From the NCBI GenBank assembly GCA_016931255.1, contig JAFGFG010000009.1:259076-323075 (forward strand): 64,000 bases of DNA, read 5' to 3'. The notes under the pieces were generated by a model that was not told the DNA's origin, did no database searches, and worked only from the letters and a program-made list of their open reading frames with translations. A program made the translations under genes and the position numbers. The stretch is from Candidatus Aenigmatarchaeota archaeon (GTDB taxonomy: Archaea; Aenigmatarchaeota; Aenigmatarchaeia; QMZP01; JAFGSV01). Shown piece after piece: positions 44,901 through 54,194 of this stretch (positions are counted from its first letter, which is position 1; every line of letters begins with the position of its first letter).

Positions 44901-46222
44901 TCGCATGTCGCGCTGCATCTGTCGTAACAGTCAAATGGGACACAGTCGTAGCTTTCGTTGGACCAGACGTCGCATGTTCCCATGCTTCCGGATCTGTCTG
45001 TTATGAGAACGACATCGCTTGACCCGACACCTGTGAGTATGTTGAATGTCTCCATCCCAAGCCTAAGGGGAAGCGTGGAATTGCTTATCTCTGTGTAATT
45101 CAGGTATGTCTGCATGACTGCGTTGCTCATGTTCACTTCAACTTCCCCGCTGTCGTTGAGCCTGAAGAGTTCCGTGTTCCCTAATATAAGGTACACAGGG
45201 AGACCGGTTTCGTTAACAGTTATGTTGTTCCTGTATCTCAGGTGAAGCTCCATCGCATTGAGATTTCCCGGAATGGGGAAGCCTGAGAATACATTCACAA
45301 TACCTGTGACACCCGGGAATCTGTACCTGTCCTCGTATGTGTTGTTGGTTATGCTGTATACACCCAGGGTGTCAGGCTTGCTCGTGTTGTATGTGACCTT
45401 GAGATAACCGCCGCCGATGAAGTTGTTGTAGAAATTGGAGAAATTTATGGTTATTGCATTCGGCCCTTTGCTGAATATCGCGCTGCATCCGGCGAAGCTG
45501 CTGCAGATGGTCCAGTTGTTGGCAGTGAAATTCACATTATATGAATCGAAAGAGCCAACGTTGTTTCCGTTGACGAAGATGGTGAAATTGTTGCCTATGT
45601 TCGCCTCAAGGTAGGCATTGGTGACATTTGCATCTGTTGGGATTGTAAACAACTTAGTTATGTTTCCGTCTCCCTCGTATCCGCCGAAATACACATAGGT
45701 CGATGTGGATTTGCTCATTCTCGAAATGAATGCGCTGGCGAAGTACCCGGACACGGGCTTGCCAAGCTCATAACCGGACACTATTGTGTTAAGGCGTGAC
45801 ACAAAGCTTCCAGGCGAACCGTATGTGTAGAGGCTCTCATCGTCTATCAGGACTTCATACCCGAAGCTTCTTGGCAGCGTGCGGTTCACTATTTCCCTGG
45901 TCAGGTTTTCCGCGCATTCCGAAAGCTTTGTTGAGTTCTGTGCCCACAAATACCCGAGGACATCAAGGATTGTATTGTTCATGTCGTCGCTGGTTATGTT
46001 GCAGTCCGCTATGTAGGTTGGGGGGAGCATATCAGCCACAGCTGAGAATCTGGCTGTCTCGAAGACGTTCATCAAATCCTTCCCGCTGTAGTACAGCCTC
46101 TGATACTCGAGTTCCGGGGAATAGTATGTGAGCGACATCGTTGTGATAAAGGAGGCTATTATGAACAGCAGCCCTACGGCAACTATGGCGTCCATGGAAA
46201 GAAGGAATGCCTTTTTCATCAA
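41936..46222 (-). CDS. Giant surface protein: split vWA domain with Cys-rich and seven-repeat putative beta-propeller inserts
   Basis: TM (AFLLSMDAIVAVGLLFIIASF), MIDAS DRSGSMG, about seven repeats H(I/V)SGD(V/I)YA(V/I)AY...DGxxxTxxI, then vWA-like continuation YSAMLVMSDGEATMYCES. Confidence 0.85.
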   Translation of the reverse strand: MMKKAFLLSMDAIVAVGLLFIIASFITTMSLTYYSPELEYQRLYYSGKDLMNVFETARFSAVADMLPPTYIADCNITSDDMNNTILDVLGYLWAQNSTKLSECAENLTREIVNRTLPRSFGYEVLIDDESLYTYGSPGSFVSRLNTIVSGYELGKPVSGYFASAFISRMSKSTSTYVYFGGYEGDGNITKLFTIPTDANVTNAYLEANIGNNFTIFVNGNNVGSFDSYNVNFTANNWTICSSFAGCSAIFSKGPNAITINFSNFYNNFIGGGYLKVTYNTSKPDTLGVYSITNNTYEDRYRFPGVTGIVNVFSGFPIPGNLNAMELHLRYRNNITVNETGLPVYLILGNTELFRLNDSGEVEVNMSNAVMQTYLNYTEISNSTLPLRLGMETFNILTGVGSSDVVLITDRSGSMGTCDVWSNESYDCVPFDCYDRCSATCDDSQSTCESICNGIWTETTPSVYVCSSETSNCCDDETTCTQCGGTYGKRERINVAKEADSEFVDTVISYQGSRVGLSAYGSDLCSYDDITYDSGYLNSQISGYSDDCGGTCICCGINKAVDLLSDGRSFNMLDNSEFTGPTLDSWNETGTVTLSGDSATEDTYAFESPANIADPDMIHISGDVYAVAYETTSDSTGWISTVAIASDGTIGPVIDTYQYDNSRGENADFIHISGDIYAIAYRGPGNDGYVMTVDIDSSGNIGSEQDDHEFYNGDIYNPSIVHVSGDVYAVAYRRDSDDDGHMYTFTINSAGTIGANIDTLEFDNSNCYMPDMMHVSGDIYAIAYRGPSSDGFVATVNIGSSGNIGSTQDTFEFETTDAAEPSIAHISGNVYAVAYRRDSDDDGWLKTFEIESNGDIASTYIDSYEFDSSNCQTPRILWMYGDYYAIAYRGNGNNGFITVVEIDQSGDITTEAVDTLEFRASSVIAPVITNVSGDVYAVAYVDDSSDDGYVTTVTMGDIDIGFYDYWYVSSDYGASGSIYQNFTIPTGTLLDGFVTLYHSTSDSAFDGTANVFCNLTYPEPADSNATEAVIWSDSWSSADNPVGPEKVEINITDYINSPSFTYTLRCGASVTDGGGTTLVAFDNVMLNFTMERYSAMLVMSDGEATMYCESFHDYTGQGATTADLIDEEWAINASCNARDNGIEVYSVAFGTGADEIVMQKIACWNCSADDWIPGEEEDNCTRSFKSNNAEDLMELYKNIAQNMGEASFEAQTVNISGDVSLMNIIYPDSYILFNYTPFNVIGYGEVSIALDSGRFGGSVESPKEGTFYIPSGSRILGAHATSYSSEYWTSFVAVNSSATGGQKVSVYNISGYGSEYTDIGDPFDVNIPVNLLVMGENNTVSIDTALTDEYPMGGSPYDRVIYYVSVEGLVGYGEVYSTLENATDDAVDRLQAKLSDFDITALEVETPYQYVSELPSLWGPSVMEIRVWS
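43330..44440 (-). repeat. Seven intragenic repeats of about 51 aa (putative propeller blades)
   Basis: Blades alternate AVAYRRDSDDDG-type and AIAYRGPxxDG-type, suggesting dimer duplication. Confidence 0.8.
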
Positions 46223-46322
46223 TTAATTAATTGATTTTCTCGGTTATATTGGTTCTCCGGTAACTGTTACTGATTGCATGCGTCTCCAAACATATAAAAA
46301 GCAGAGACACGAAAATGATAAC

Positions 46323-46949
46323 ATGGACATAAAGGCTTTCCTTAAGAAAAGATTCGGAAAGAATGTATTCTCGCTCAGCCAGGAAGACCTTCTCAAGGAG
46401 AGGGTGAAGAACGAGAAGAACATCGAGAGGCTCTCGGCTGACATAAAAAACATACAGGACGGCATACAGAAGTTCATGATAGAGTCCAAGGGCCAGCCGA
46501 GGACGCTGAAGATGCTTAACATCCAGAAGATAAAATCACTGAGGCTTGAGGCCAACACCAAGCAGCAGCAGGCTAACCATTACCTGAGGGAGCTGCAGGT
46601 CATACTTCTTATTGAGGCAATGCACGAGCAGGAGAAGCTCGACGGGGAATCAGACCTTGTCGAGAGGATAATGAACACGGACATGGACCAGCTTTCAGAG
46701 GCCATGGTCGGCATAGATGTCAAGAAAGCCATAGAGGAAGGGCGTCTTGATCTTGTCAAAGGCAAGCTTTCCAACATATTCGGAAAGGAAGAGCTTCCTG
46801 TTGACGAGGAATCGCAGGACATAATGAGCGCAATAGACGACCTCGAAGAGGTTGACGAAGAGACTGCCATGAAAATGGCAGGCGAAAAGGCAAAGTCACT
46901 TGCTGACGAGACCGTGAAAAAGAAGAAGACAGTTGAAGAAAAGCAGTAA
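46323..46949 (+). CDS. Coiled-coil hypothetical protein
   Basis: Charged helical ORF; start MDIKAF preferred over ORF-track start. Confidence 0.6.
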   Translation: MDIKAFLKKRFGKNVFSLSQEDLLKERVKNEKNIERLSADIKNIQDGIQKFMIESKGQPRTLKMLNIQKIKSLRLEANTKQQQANHYLRELQVILLIEAMHEQEKLDGESDLVERIMNTDMDQLSEAMVGIDVKKAIEEGRLDLVKGKLSNIFGKEELPVDEESQDIMSAIDDLEEVDEETAMKMAGEKAKSLADETVKKKKTVEEKQ

Positions 46950-46952
46950 TTT

Positions 46953-47252
46953 CTACATGAAGTACTCGCTCAGGGTCATGTATACGATAATCATGTCAAA
47001 CAGGAATATGACGCCTGATATCATCACACCGAGTATGAAGTCGCCTGTTATGGTAAGCGTGCTGCATCCTGTTGTGAAAAGAGAACCGGTTCCGTCAGTG
47101 CATGCAAGCGACGGTTCCACCATTGTGAAGAGCACATAGACAAGAAAGAATGTTGCGCTGAATATTATCACGACATTTCTCGTGGGAAGCTTTTCAAGAC
47201 CTTCTGTTAATGTTTCTCCCCCTTCCTCGCCCATATTTAGAATTGGTTGCAT
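46953..47252 (-). CDS. Small membrane protein
   Basis: Two hydrophobic segments. Confidence 0.5.
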   Translation of the reverse strand: MQPILNMGEEGGETLTEGLEKLPTRNVVIIFSATFFLVYVLFTMVEPSLACTDGTGSLFTTGCSTLTITGDFILGVMISGVIFLFDMIIVYMTLSEYFM

Positions 47253-47263
47253 TGACTTAAAAT

Positions 47264-49690
47264 TCAGATGCTTACGACCAGCTTCTTTCCGTACCTGATA
47301 TTCTTTATGCCATGGGTTGGAACAATGTCTTTTTCAATCGGCTTGAGCTTATCGGGAACAGTCGCTGATGACACAGGCTCCTTAAGGGACAGTTCCTTAT
47401 CTTTCTTGACCTTCCATACAGCTGAGTTGAATGATATTATGTCCTCTGTTGTGAATCCTCTGTCCGCTTTGATGAGTTTTTCGTCAGCTTCCGGGAACTT
47501 CTCCGAGTGTATGTCCTTTCCGCGGAGGTCCGTGTAGACTGAATGCGTCAGGAACGGGAGCACAGGAGCGAGCACGAGCATTATCCTGTCGAGCACATGG
47601 TTGAGGGTGTAGAGAGCAGAGTTCTGCTCGTCCTTCGTGTATTTGCTGTTCTCATTGTACGCCCGCTGCTTCACCAGTTCAAGGTAATGGGATGCGAATG
47701 TCTCCCATATGAAGTTCTTCATCCTTGCAGCAGGATTGTGGAAATCATACTTTTCGTACCGCTCACGGGAGTATCTGACTATGTTCTCTGTTTCGGACAG
47801 TATCCACTCGTCGAGTGCGCACAGCTTCTTTGGCTTTGATTTCGGCTCAGGGAACATGGATATGAAGCGCGAGACGTTCCACAGCTTCGTGAGTGTCTTG
47901 CCTGTTCCCTGTATCCTCTCGAATGAGCAGCGGAAGTCGGTTTTGTCCAGGTTGCCTTCTATTGCCGCCCACAGCCTGAAAGGCTCGGCGCCGAACATGT
48001 CCAGTACATTTTTCGGGTCTATGACATTGCCCTTGGACTTGGACATCTTCTTTCCCTTTTCATCGAGTATGTGATAATTTATCCAGACATCGCTGAATAT
48101 CAGTTTGCCTGTGAGAAGCCAGTCCTTGAGGACAGTATAGTATAGCCATGTCCTTATTATCTCCTTTCCCTGCGGCCTGAGGCTGCACGGATGACTCTTC
48201 TCGAAGAAACCCTTCGGATCCTTGTGGTATTTCAGTATGTAAAGCGGAGATATGCTGGAGTCGAACCACGTGTCGAAAACCCTTTCCTCGCCGCGGAAGC
48301 TGTCAGACCCGCATTTCGCGCATTTTCCCTTCTTCAGTCCGTCACTCTCCTTCGGAGGCTCCTCTTTCCATGGCTGGTGGTATCTGCCTTTCGGTGGTAT
48401 TATCTTCTCGCCACACTTTGAACAGTACCACAAAGGCACCTCAGTTGCATAGAACCTCCTCCTGCTTATGGGCCAGTCTATCGAGACAGACTCTATCCAG
48501 TCCAGCATTATTTGGCGTGATTTCGGTGCGAAGAAATTCAGCTTCTTTGCAAGCTTCTTCATGTCGTTCCTGAATTCCACCTGCTTCACGTAGAATTCAG
48601 GCATCGCTATGAATTCAATTGCATCCTTGGATCTTTCGCATATGGGAGTCCTGTGCTCGCTGGTCGGTATCTTTTCTATTATGAGGTCGGTCTTCTCAAG
48701 CTCTTCGACTATCATCTTCCGCGCTTCCTTCACTGAAAGCCCTTCAAGGATGCCTGCATTGCTGTTCATCCTCCCGTTCTTGTCTATGGCTATCACCGGG
48801 TCTATGTTCTGCTCACGGAAGAACCTTATGTCCGCAAGGTCTCCGAAAGAGCATACCATCATTATGCCTGTTCCCTTCTCAATCTCTGCTGACGGATGTG
48901 ACTTTATGGGAATCTCCTTTTCGAATACAGGCGCTATCGCGGTCTTGCCTTCAAGGTGGCTGTAGCGCTTGTCAGCGGGATTGAAAATGACCATGCCTAT
49001 CGTGCATAGCAGCTCCGGCCGTGTTGTCGCTATTATCAGGTCTTCGCCTGTCTCCTTGACACGGAACCTGACATTGTAAAAGAATCCGGAGCGGTTCTCA
49101 TATTCAACCTCCGCATCAGCCAGCGTTGTCTGGCAGCCGGGACAGAAGTTGTTGACGCGGTTATCCTCGTATATGAGCCCCTTGCTGAGCATGTCTATGA
49201 AGGTTTCCTGAGTGAGCGCCCTGTAATCAGGGCTGTCCGTTTCATATAGTTCACCTATTCCCGGACCTTTCTTCCACGAGTTGAAGCTTATGCCGAGCCT
49301 GATGAAGGACTCGACGCTCGCAAGGCTCGCCTCCTCAAGTATTTTCTGGCATAGCTCTATTGCCTCTTTCCTTGGCATGTCTGTGAGTTTTTTGCCGGAC
49401 TTCTTCTCAGCTGCCATCTCTATTGGAAGGCCGTTCCTGTCCAGACCGAGGGGAAACAGCACGTTATGGCCTGTCATGCGCCTGAAGCGTGCGAACATGT
49501 CCATGAGGACGTATGTTGTGGCTTGGCCTATGTGGACAGGTGTGTTGACATAAGGCGGAGGGGTGTCTATCGAGTACACCGGCCTTCTGGACTTCTCGTC
49601 AAAGCCGTAGGGCCATGAATTCTTCCATTCCCTGCTTATGGCATCCTCAATCTGGCTGCTCCAGCGCTTGCTTTTAATCATGGGTTCCAT
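47264..49690 (-). CDS. valS: Valyl-tRNA synthetase
   Basis: PPPYVNTPVHIGQA, KMSKSKGN, editing-domain-like ATTRPELLCTIG. Confidence 0.92.
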   Translation of the reverse strand: MEPMIKSKRWSSQIEDAISREWKNSWPYGFDEKSRRPVYSIDTPPPYVNTPVHIGQATTYVLMDMFARFRRMTGHNVLFPLGLDRNGLPIEMAAEKKSGKKLTDMPRKEAIELCQKILEEASLASVESFIRLGISFNSWKKGPGIGELYETDSPDYRALTQETFIDMLSKGLIYEDNRVNNFCPGCQTTLADAEVEYENRSGFFYNVRFRVKETGEDLIIATTRPELLCTIGMVIFNPADKRYSHLEGKTAIAPVFEKEIPIKSHPSAEIEKGTGIMMVCSFGDLADIRFFREQNIDPVIAIDKNGRMNSNAGILEGLSVKEARKMIVEELEKTDLIIEKIPTSEHRTPICERSKDAIEFIAMPEFYVKQVEFRNDMKKLAKKLNFFAPKSRQIMLDWIESVSIDWPISRRRFYATEVPLWYCSKCGEKIIPPKGRYHQPWKEEPPKESDGLKKGKCAKCGSDSFRGEERVFDTWFDSSISPLYILKYHKDPKGFFEKSHPCSLRPQGKEIIRTWLYYTVLKDWLLTGKLIFSDVWINYHILDEKGKKMSKSKGNVIDPKNVLDMFGAEPFRLWAAIEGNLDKTDFRCSFERIQGTGKTLTKLWNVSRFISMFPEPKSKPKKLCALDEWILSETENIVRYSRERYEKYDFHNPAARMKNFIWETFASHYLELVKQRAYNENSKYTKDEQNSALYTLNHVLDRIMLVLAPVLPFLTHSVYTDLRGKDIHSEKFPEADEKLIKADRGFTTEDIISFNSAVWKVKKDKELSLKEPVSSATVPDKLKPIEKDIVPTHGIKNIRYGKKLVVSI

Positions 49691-49752
49691 TAAGACATCA
49701 TTTGATTGAATGATATAAAAATCTTAATCCTACGCTTCATTTTTATCCATGT

Positions 49753-50676
49753 ATGCCAATAATACTTATGAAGCACACGATGCACGTAACGCTGATTCTG
49801 ATAGCGGTGTTCCTCTTCATTCAGCTTTTCGGTCTCTATGCTTTCAGCGAGACCATGAATGTCGTTACTGACGCAGGAGGCAACACGCAGGTGCAGTATG
49901 ACGAGACAGTTGTCGGCGACAGGCCTGAGATAAGCGGCTTCGCCTCGCTTCTTTACATACTTTTCGGCGTGCTCGTCGGAACAGGAATAGTAATGCTATT
50001 TGTCCGCTTCGGGCAGTTCAGGCTGTGGAAAGGCATGTATTTCATGGCCATATGGCTGGCATCATCCGTCACCCTCGGGGTGTTCATGGGCTCTGCTGTT
50101 GCCATGGCGATAGCACTCATACTTGCTGTCCTTGAGCTGTTCAGGACTAATATTTACATACACAACCTCACTGAGGTCTTCATATATCCTGGAATAGCCA
50201 TACTGTTCGCGCCCCTTTTCAATTTGTTCTGGGTTTCCGTACTTCTTGTGATAATATCCGTGTACGACATGTTCGCTGTATGGAAATCCGGACACATGAT
50301 AAAGCTTGCGAAGTTTCAGACGAGCAGCAAGGCATTCGCAGGGTTCGTTATACCCTACGGGAAGGAAAAAATACACAAGGCGATACCCAAGGGCACATCC
50401 GGAAAGGGAGGCATGCGCACAGCCATACTCGGCGGCGGTGACATAGCGTTCCCGCTCCTGTTCGCAGGGGTCGTGATGGAATGGCTTGTCACAGGGGCAG
50501 GTCTCATTAAGTCAGTTGCGCTTGCACAGTCTCTCTTAGTATCGTTAATGGCGGCAGTTGCATTGTTCATACTGTTCATGAAAGCTGAAAAGGACAAGTT
50601 CTATCCCGCAATGCCCTTCATAAGCGCCGGCTGCTTTGCGGGGCTCGGCCTGATATGGCTGCTAAGCCTTCTTTAG
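49753..50676 (+). CDS. Presenilin/signal-peptide-peptidase family intramembrane aspartyl protease
   Basis: YD (ISVYDMFAVWKSGHM) and GxGD-like LGGGDIAFPLLFAG motifs, multi-TM. Confidence 0.87.
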   Translation: MPIILMKHTMHVTLILIAVFLFIQLFGLYAFSETMNVVTDAGGNTQVQYDETVVGDRPEISGFASLLYILFGVLVGTGIVMLFVRFGQFRLWKGMYFMAIWLASSVTLGVFMGSAVAMAIALILAVLELFRTNIYIHNLTEVFIYPGIAILFAPLFNLFWVSVLLVIISVYDMFAVWKSGHMIKLAKFQTSSKAFAGFVIPYGKEKIHKAIPKGTSGKGGMRTAILGGGDIAFPLLFAGVVMEWLVTGAGLIKSVALAQSLLVSLMAAVALFILFMKAEKDKFYPAMPFISAGCFAGLGLIWLLSLL

Positions 50677-51498
50677 GAGCTCGCGCTTCTTGAACTCCTT
50701 CTCGTAGTTCATTATGCGTATCTCCTGCTCATTTATGGCCTTCATGTAGCTGTGGACAATGTTCCTCTCAGCTTCCGTGACAATGCCCTCCTCAAGCCTT
50801 GCTATCTTCTCTCTGAGTTTGTCAGTCTCAATCTGTGCCATGCGCACCTCTATATCCCTTACCTGCTCCGAGAAGTCGCGGCCTTCCTTTGCATTTGACT
50901 TTGCTTCCGCGACGAGGCTGTCAACTTGGCTGTCCGAGCCGAATTTGTACCGTTTTATGGTTTCATCGTCCATAAGTTTAATGTTCTTCTTCTTTCTGAA
51001 GCTGAAGACCATGTCCCTTCCGACTTCCATTCTTCTCGCTTCCTGCCAGTCGAAGAATTTCTCTGATATCTTTGCGAAACCCATTATATACCACATGGCT
51101 CCCAGGAACATGACAAAGAAGTTGACAGTTATGACCGATGTCATAAGCGCCTCGTATTCGGTCTGGAACATGTAGTAGAGCGTTATTGCCATTGAGCCGG
51201 AAACCACCGTGAGCACTATATGCTCGAGTATGTATTTGCTCTTATGTATTATGAAAACCATCTGGAGTTTCTTGTACATGAACCAGCTCATGTACCATGA
51301 GATGCCTGAATGCACCACATAGAAAGACATGAAAAGTATCGTGAATGCATTGTAGTCAGGGAAGAGGAATGCAATGGTGAGGCTGAATATGCCCAGTGAG
51401 AAGAAATAGTAGTGGATTATCTGGAAGTATTCGGGTTTTATGAAAATAGCCATGTTTAGTAGTTTGTTTAGGACAGTAAAATATATTTTAGCTGTCAA
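50662..51498 (-). CDS. Multi-TM protein with C-terminal coiled coil
   Basis: Several TM segments, then charged helical tail. Confidence 0.6.
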   Translation of the reverse strand: MTAKIYFTVLNKLLNMAIFIKPEYFQIIHYYFFSLGIFSLTIAFLFPDYNAFTILFMSFYVVHSGISWYMSWFMYKKLQMVFIIHKSKYILEHIVLTVVSGSMAITLYYMFQTEYEALMTSVITVNFFVMFLGAMWYIMGFAKISEKFFDWQEARRMEVGRDMVFSFRKKKNIKLMDDETIKRYKFGSDSQVDSLVAEAKSNAKEGRDFSEQVRDIEVRMAQIETDKLREKIARLEEGIVTEAERNIVHSYMKAINEQEIRIMNYEKEFKKRELLKKA

Positions 51499-51512
51499 AA
51501 CAAAGATAACAC

Positions 51513-51881
51513 ATGAACCAGCAGGAAAGAGCGATACTCATATGGTCTGTATTTTTCCTAATATCAGGCATTGTCTTCATAGTGGCTTTCCTCTTCTCTC
51601 CTGTCACAGGCACGCTTGTCACAACAGCCTACATAATACTCTATGTCGGACTCAGTGCGGTTTTCATGATACTCTTCAAGGAGCTTTCCATGATTAAGAG
51701 CGACACTCTCGACACGCTGAAAGACAGGAAAGAAGAGCTGGAAGAGGTGGAGAAAGCACTGAAAGGCAAGTATTTCAGGAAGAAGATAGACGATGCATCC
51801 TACAAGAACATGGTACAGGAATACGAAAAGCTGATAACTGAGATTGAGGTCAAGATAAAGAGGCTTGACAAGAATAACTGA
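51513..51881 (+). CDS. Two-TM protein with C-terminal coiled coil
   Basis: Hydrophobic N-terminal half, charged helical C-terminus. Confidence 0.55.
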   Translation: MNQQERAILIWSVFFLISGIVFIVAFLFSPVTGTLVTTAYIILYVGLSAVFMILFKELSMIKSDTLDTLKDRKEELEEVEKALKGKYFRKKIDDASYKNMVQEYEKLITEIEVKIKRLDKNN

Positions 51882-51911
51882 TTTTAAAGACAGCGGACAA
51901 TAAGACTTATG

Positions 51912-53567
51912 ATGAATATTAGGGACACTGTTCTGGAATTTGTGCTGCAGAATGCGATATTCTACAACGGCGAGGCCAGCTCCGGGGCTGTCATCGGAAA
52001 GCTGCTCGGCGCCAATCCGGACCTGAAGAAGGATGTCCCTGCGCTGAGAAAGTTAATAGATGATGTCGTCAAGAAGGTCAATGCAATGAGCCCTGAAGAG
52101 CAGAAGAAGATGCTGAAGGGGAAGAAGCCGAACATGCTTAAAAAAGAAGTCAGGAAGCGGGAAGGTCTTCCTGAGATACAGGGCGCTGTCATGGGTAATT
52201 TTGTCACAAGGTTTGCTCCCTCGCCGACAGGACCCCTTAATCTCGGCCAGCTCCTAAGGGCAGCCATGCTGCCTTATCTCTATGCGAAGAAGTATGACGG
52301 CAAGTTCATCCTAAGGATAGAGGACACAGACCCCAAGAAGATTGAGATGAAGTTCTTCGATATGATAAAGGAAGATCTGAAGAGCACGGGCATAAAGTGG
52401 AACAAGATAGTCATGGAGTCTGACGGTCTTGATAATTATTACATCCATTCGGAAAAGCTGATCAAGGAGAAGAAGGCATACGTGTGCCAGTGCCCTGCGG
52501 AGGAATTCAGGAAAGCCAAGCTTGAGAAGAGGGAATGCGAATGCAGGAATACGGAATCAATGTCTGCATGGAGGGCAATGCTCAAGGGAAAATACAGCGA
52601 GGGCGAAGTCATTGTGAGGTTCAAGACTTCAATGAGCCACAGGAACCCGGCAATGAGGGACCCTCCGATGCTAAGGGTTTCACGTGGAAGACACCCGCTG
52701 AAAGGCACCAAGTACAAGGTGTGGCCGCTTTACAACTTCGCCTGTGCAATCGAGGACCATTATCTCGGCATGACCCATGTGTTCCGCGGAAAAGAGCACG
52801 AGCATAACACGACAATCCAGAAGCTGTTCTACGATGCTTTTGGCTGGGAAGCACCGGTAACAATTAACTTCGGCATGGTGTACCTTCCCGGAACAAAGAT
52901 ACATACCCGCGACATGAAAGAGTGGATAGCTGAAGGCAAGGTTTCAGACTGGGACGACCCGAAGCTGCCGACAGTGAGGGCACTGATAAAGAGGGGGTTC
53001 CATCCAAATGCTTTCGTCAAGTTCGCCGAGGATATCGGGATAACAAAGAACGACATCCGCGTCGGCTGGGAGAACTTCGAAGGCATAAACAGGAAGATAG
53101 TGGACCCTGAAGCGAACAGGTACATGGTTGTCATGGATCCGCAGTGCATATCGATAAGCAGCGCACCGAAGATGAGTGAAGTTGTCGAAGACATGCATCC
53201 GGACTTCCCGGAAAGGGGCAGCCGTGAGATGCCTGTGGACCTTCAGGAGATATGGGTGTCAGCAGAGGACTTCCGCCACCTCAAGGGCAAAACTGTCCGG
53301 CTGAAGGGGCTCGGCAACATCATAATGAACAAAAAAGCCAAGTACGATGGAAATAAGCTCATCCAGAAGATGCCCAAGATACAGTGGGTGTCAAAGCCGA
53401 ATGTGCAAGTCATCCTGAAAACACCTGACGGTGACAGGAAAGGGCTCGGTGAGATATCACTTAGGAAGATACGAACCGGTAGCATCATACAGATGGAGCG
53501 CATAGGATTCGGGCGCGTGGACTCGATCAGGGGAAACGACGTCACGGTCTATTTCGCCCACAAGTGA
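51912..53567 (+). CDS. gltX: Glutamyl-tRNA synthetase (archaeal type)
   Basis: TRFAPSPTGPLNLGQLLRAAMLPYLYAKKYDGKFILRIEDTDPKK. Confidence 0.95.
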   Translation: MNIRDTVLEFVLQNAIFYNGEASSGAVIGKLLGANPDLKKDVPALRKLIDDVVKKVNAMSPEEQKKMLKGKKPNMLKKEVRKREGLPEIQGAVMGNFVTRFAPSPTGPLNLGQLLRAAMLPYLYAKKYDGKFILRIEDTDPKKIEMKFFDMIKEDLKSTGIKWNKIVMESDGLDNYYIHSEKLIKEKKAYVCQCPAEEFRKAKLEKRECECRNTESMSAWRAMLKGKYSEGEVIVRFKTSMSHRNPAMRDPPMLRVSRGRHPLKGTKYKVWPLYNFACAIEDHYLGMTHVFRGKEHEHNTTIQKLFYDAFGWEAPVTINFGMVYLPGTKIHTRDMKEWIAEGKVSDWDDPKLPTVRALIKRGFHPNAFVKFAEDIGITKNDIRVGWENFEGINRKIVDPEANRYMVVMDPQCISISSAPKMSEVVEDMHPDFPERGSREMPVDLQEIWVSAEDFRHLKGKTVRLKGLGNIIMNKKAKYDGNKLIQKMPKIQWVSKPNVQVILKTPDGDRKGLGEISLRKIRTGSIIQMERIGFGRVDSIRGNDVTVYFAHK

Positions 53568-53606
53568 CCGAAAGCTTTATTAGTACTAAAATAGAACAAT
53601 TGTATT

Positions 53607-54194
53607 ATGAAAAGAACAAAAGGTACAAAAAAAGAACATTTGTTCGATAAATCGATAAGTATGCAAAAGGTAACTGAAATACTTTTTCTTTATCCGGACA
53701 AGGATTTTACACTTTCCGCCCTTGCTGAAGAAGCAAATATATCAAAGAGTACTATGAGTGATATTGTGAATGAGCTTGTTGATGTAGAATTTATCAGGGT
53801 TGACAGAATCGGGAAGAAAACGTTTCTGATAAGAGCGAACAGGGAAAATCCAACATTCATAAAATGGAAAATAGTCAATAACATGAAAGTTATATACGAA
53901 AGCGGTATTGTTGAGTACCTTTATGATAAATATGACAACCCGAAAGCCATAATACTATTCGGTAGCTTCAGGTGGGGCCAAGACGGAAAAGATTCTGACG
54001 TGGATATAGCAATAGAGGTAGCCGATGATATAGGGTACGATAAGCATAAAATTCCTGCACTTCAAGAATTCGAGCATGGATTGAGTCGTAACATCCAGAT
54101 ACATATATTCAACAGGAAGAATGTTGATATCAATGTTTTCAATAACATAGCAAACGGCATAGTACTTTATGGTTTCCTCGAGGTGAATAAATAA
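53607..54194 (+). CDS. HTH-MNT nucleotidyltransferase (antitoxin candidate), second pair
   Basis: HTH (FTLSALAEEANISKSTMSDIVNELVDVEFI); AIILFGSFRWGQDGKDSDVDIAIEV. Confidence 0.85.
   Translation: MKRTKGTKKEHLFDKSISMQKVTEILFLYPDKDFTLSALAEEANISKSTMSDIVNELVDVEFIRVDRIGKKTFLIRANRENPTFIKWKIVNNMKVIYESGIVEYLYDKYDNPKAIILFGSFRWGQDGKDSDVDIAIEVADDIGYDKHKIPALQEFEHGLSRNIQIHIFNRKNVDINVFNNIANGIVLYGFLEVNK

Noticed and set aside
46323-46949. Coiled-coil protein considered as an ESCRT-III/CdvB homologue
   Set aside because: Only general helical, charged character; no specific motif I can defend
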